From Nitriliruptoraceae bacterium (GTDB lineage: Bacteria > Actinomycetota > Nitriliruptoria > Nitriliruptorales > Nitriliruptoraceae), in NCBI GenBank assembly GCA_007121975.1, contig SKJO01000021.1:1-6458 (forward strand): 6,458 nt of DNA, written 5' to 3'. A model generated the notes under the pieces. That model made no database searches. It had not been told where the DNA came from and worked only from the letters and a program-made list of their open reading frames with translations. Shown piece after piece: positions 5,735 to 6,458 of this stretch (position 1 is its first letter; each line of letters opens with the position of its first letter). The position numbers and the translations under genes were made by a program.

Positions 5735-5747
5735 GGCCTCGGAGGCC
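5735..5747. repeat. Inverted repeat GGCCTC-G-GAGGCC covering the lipoprotein ribosome binding site
   Basis: Six-base arms GGCCTC (5735-5740) and GAGGCC (5742-5747) flank a single G. The GGAGG ribosome binding site (5741-5745, 5 nt before the ATG) lies inside it. As DNA it could be an operator next to the -10. As RNA only a 4-bp GGCC stem with a 5-nt loop could form, and only if transcription starts upstream of the predicted site. Confidence 0.4.
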
Positions 5748-5750
5748 ACC

Positions 5751-6458
5751 ATGCGTCGATGTGCCCTGCGGCTGCCCGCGGCTCTGGCCGCGGCGCTCGT
5801 CGTGGCCGCCGGCGTCGCCTGCACCGACGCGGAACCACCCGACCCGCCCTCACCGCCGGCCGTGTCCCCACCGCCGGCAGCGAGCGGAACCACCCGCGCC
5901 ACGGTGGTGCTGCCGGCGCTGTCGGGTCCCGACGATCCGCTCGTCGCCGAACTGCGCCGCGACCTGCAGGCCGCCGGGACCGATCGCGACGCCGAGGTGC
6001 AGGTGGTGCAGGCCGACGACGACGCGTTCGTCGCCGACCTCGTCGGGCTGTTCGCGGGGCGGGACCGTGACCTCATCTGCGCGCTCGGCTCGGGCGCGAG
6101 GGCCGTGGCGACCGCGGCCGCCGACCGACACCCCGGCCGACGCTTCTGTGCCCTGGTTGCGCCGGTGCCCAACGAAGCTCCCGTCACGGTCGACGTGGTC
6201 GAGGTGCGCACCGAGGAGCTCGGACACCTCGTGGGCGCCGCCCTCGCGGGCGAGCAGCCGGTGGGGGTCGTGCTCGAGCCCGGCCGGCCCGGCGCGGACC
6301 GATTCCGGCAGGGACTCCTCGCCGGGCTCGGGGACACCCCGGTGGTGACCGCTGCGGTCAGCGACGACGACCGGGTCGGTGACGCGGTTGCCGGGGTTCT
6401 CGCCGCTGGCGCCGAGACCGTGGTGCTCGACGCCGGGTCGGGGGCGCCGGCGGCCGCG
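5751..6458 (+). CDS. Putative BMP-family substrate-binding lipoprotein (partial, C-terminus cut)
   Basis: An open frame of 236 codons runs from ATG 5751 off the right edge, with GGAGG at 5741-5745 as ribosome binding site. Residues 1-24 are a lipoprotein signal: MRRCALRLP, a hydrophobic Ala/Leu/Val run, and Cys24 in AGVAC, an imperfect lipobox with Gly at -3. A Pro-rich tether follows (EPPDPPSPPAVSPPP). From about residue 51 the alternating strands and helices resemble a type I periplasmic binding fold: ATVVLPALSG, then DLICALGSGARAVATAAA, TEELGHLVGAAL, GADRFRQGLLAGL and AGAETVVLDAGSG. This order matches BMP/PnrA-type receptors, which bind nucleosides for ABC importers, as in the family pattern of a YLAG-like helix followed by an RFxxGFxxG-like segment. 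The protein would sit on the outer face of the membrane. Position next to upp fits nucleoside salvage, but the ligand cannot be read; another type I binding protein is possible. Confidence 0.72.
   Translation, partial: MRRCALRLPAALAAALVVAAGVACTDAEPPDPPSPPAVSPPPAASGTTRATVVLPALSGPDDPLVAELRRDLQAAGTDRDAEVQVVQADDDAFVADLVGLFAGRDRDLICALGSGARAVATAAADRHPGRRFCALVAPVPNEAPVTVDVVEVRTEELGHLVGAALAGEQPVGVVLEPGRPGADRFRQGLLAGLGDTPVVTAAVSDDDRVGDAVAGVLAAGAETVVLDAGSGAPAAA

Noticed and set aside
5073..5735. A 220-codon plus-strand frame opposite upp
   Set aside because: Antisense His/Gly-rich shadow of a gene with intact Upp motifs.
5732..6337. Long minus- and plus-strand frames (including 5761-6348) over the right end
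   Set aside because: The frame from ATG 5751 has a ribosome binding site, lipoprotein signal and binding-protein fold; the others are Arg/Ser/Pro-rich shadows.

Overview
The window is GC-rich chromosomal DNA with strong G/C bias at third codon positions. Its gene set points to a high-GC actinobacterium: a tandem pair of short TrkA proteins (like mycobacterial CeoB/CeoC), a MshB-like mycothiol-type deacetylase, the IspH step of the MEP pathway, and an RNase D with HRDC domains. The genus cannot be read from the sequence. A deep-branching actinobacterial class would fit, but that is inference. No mobile element, tRNA, rRNA or CRISPR array was seen.

Layout from left to right: (1) on the minus strand, two adjacent trkA-type K+ channel regulators, the second cut by the left edge (1-271 and 276-956); (2) divergent from them, ispH (1018-1965), probably leaderless; (3) convergent with ispH after 7 bp, an RNase D gene on the minus strand (1973-3133); (4) after a 107-bp divergent spacer, a plus-strand run of three genes: a PIG-L/MshB-like deacetylase (3241-4113), a flavin reductase-like FMN-binding protein (4147-4659) and a YjbQ/UPF0047 protein (4659-5063, overlapping its neighbour by one base); (5) convergent after 6 bp, upp on the minus strand (5070-5699); (6) divergent from upp, a lipoprotein that looks like a BMP-family (PnrA-type) substrate-binding protein, cut by the right edge (5751-6458).

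The genes are mostly housekeeping: K+ homeostasis, isoprenoid precursors, RNA processing, low-molecular-weight thiol metabolism and pyrimidine salvage. Intergenic space is minimal and no stretch above 300 bp lacks a gene. The upp/lipoprotein pair may be linked through nucleoside and nucleobase salvage.

The most interesting non-coding signal is at the divergent promoters. Two of the three divergent spacers contain a 7-bp TA-SSS-TA element (TACCCTA, TAGCCTA) that reads as a -10 hexamer on both strands. The third has a one-mismatch version. I found no convincing undescribed multi-gene system here.
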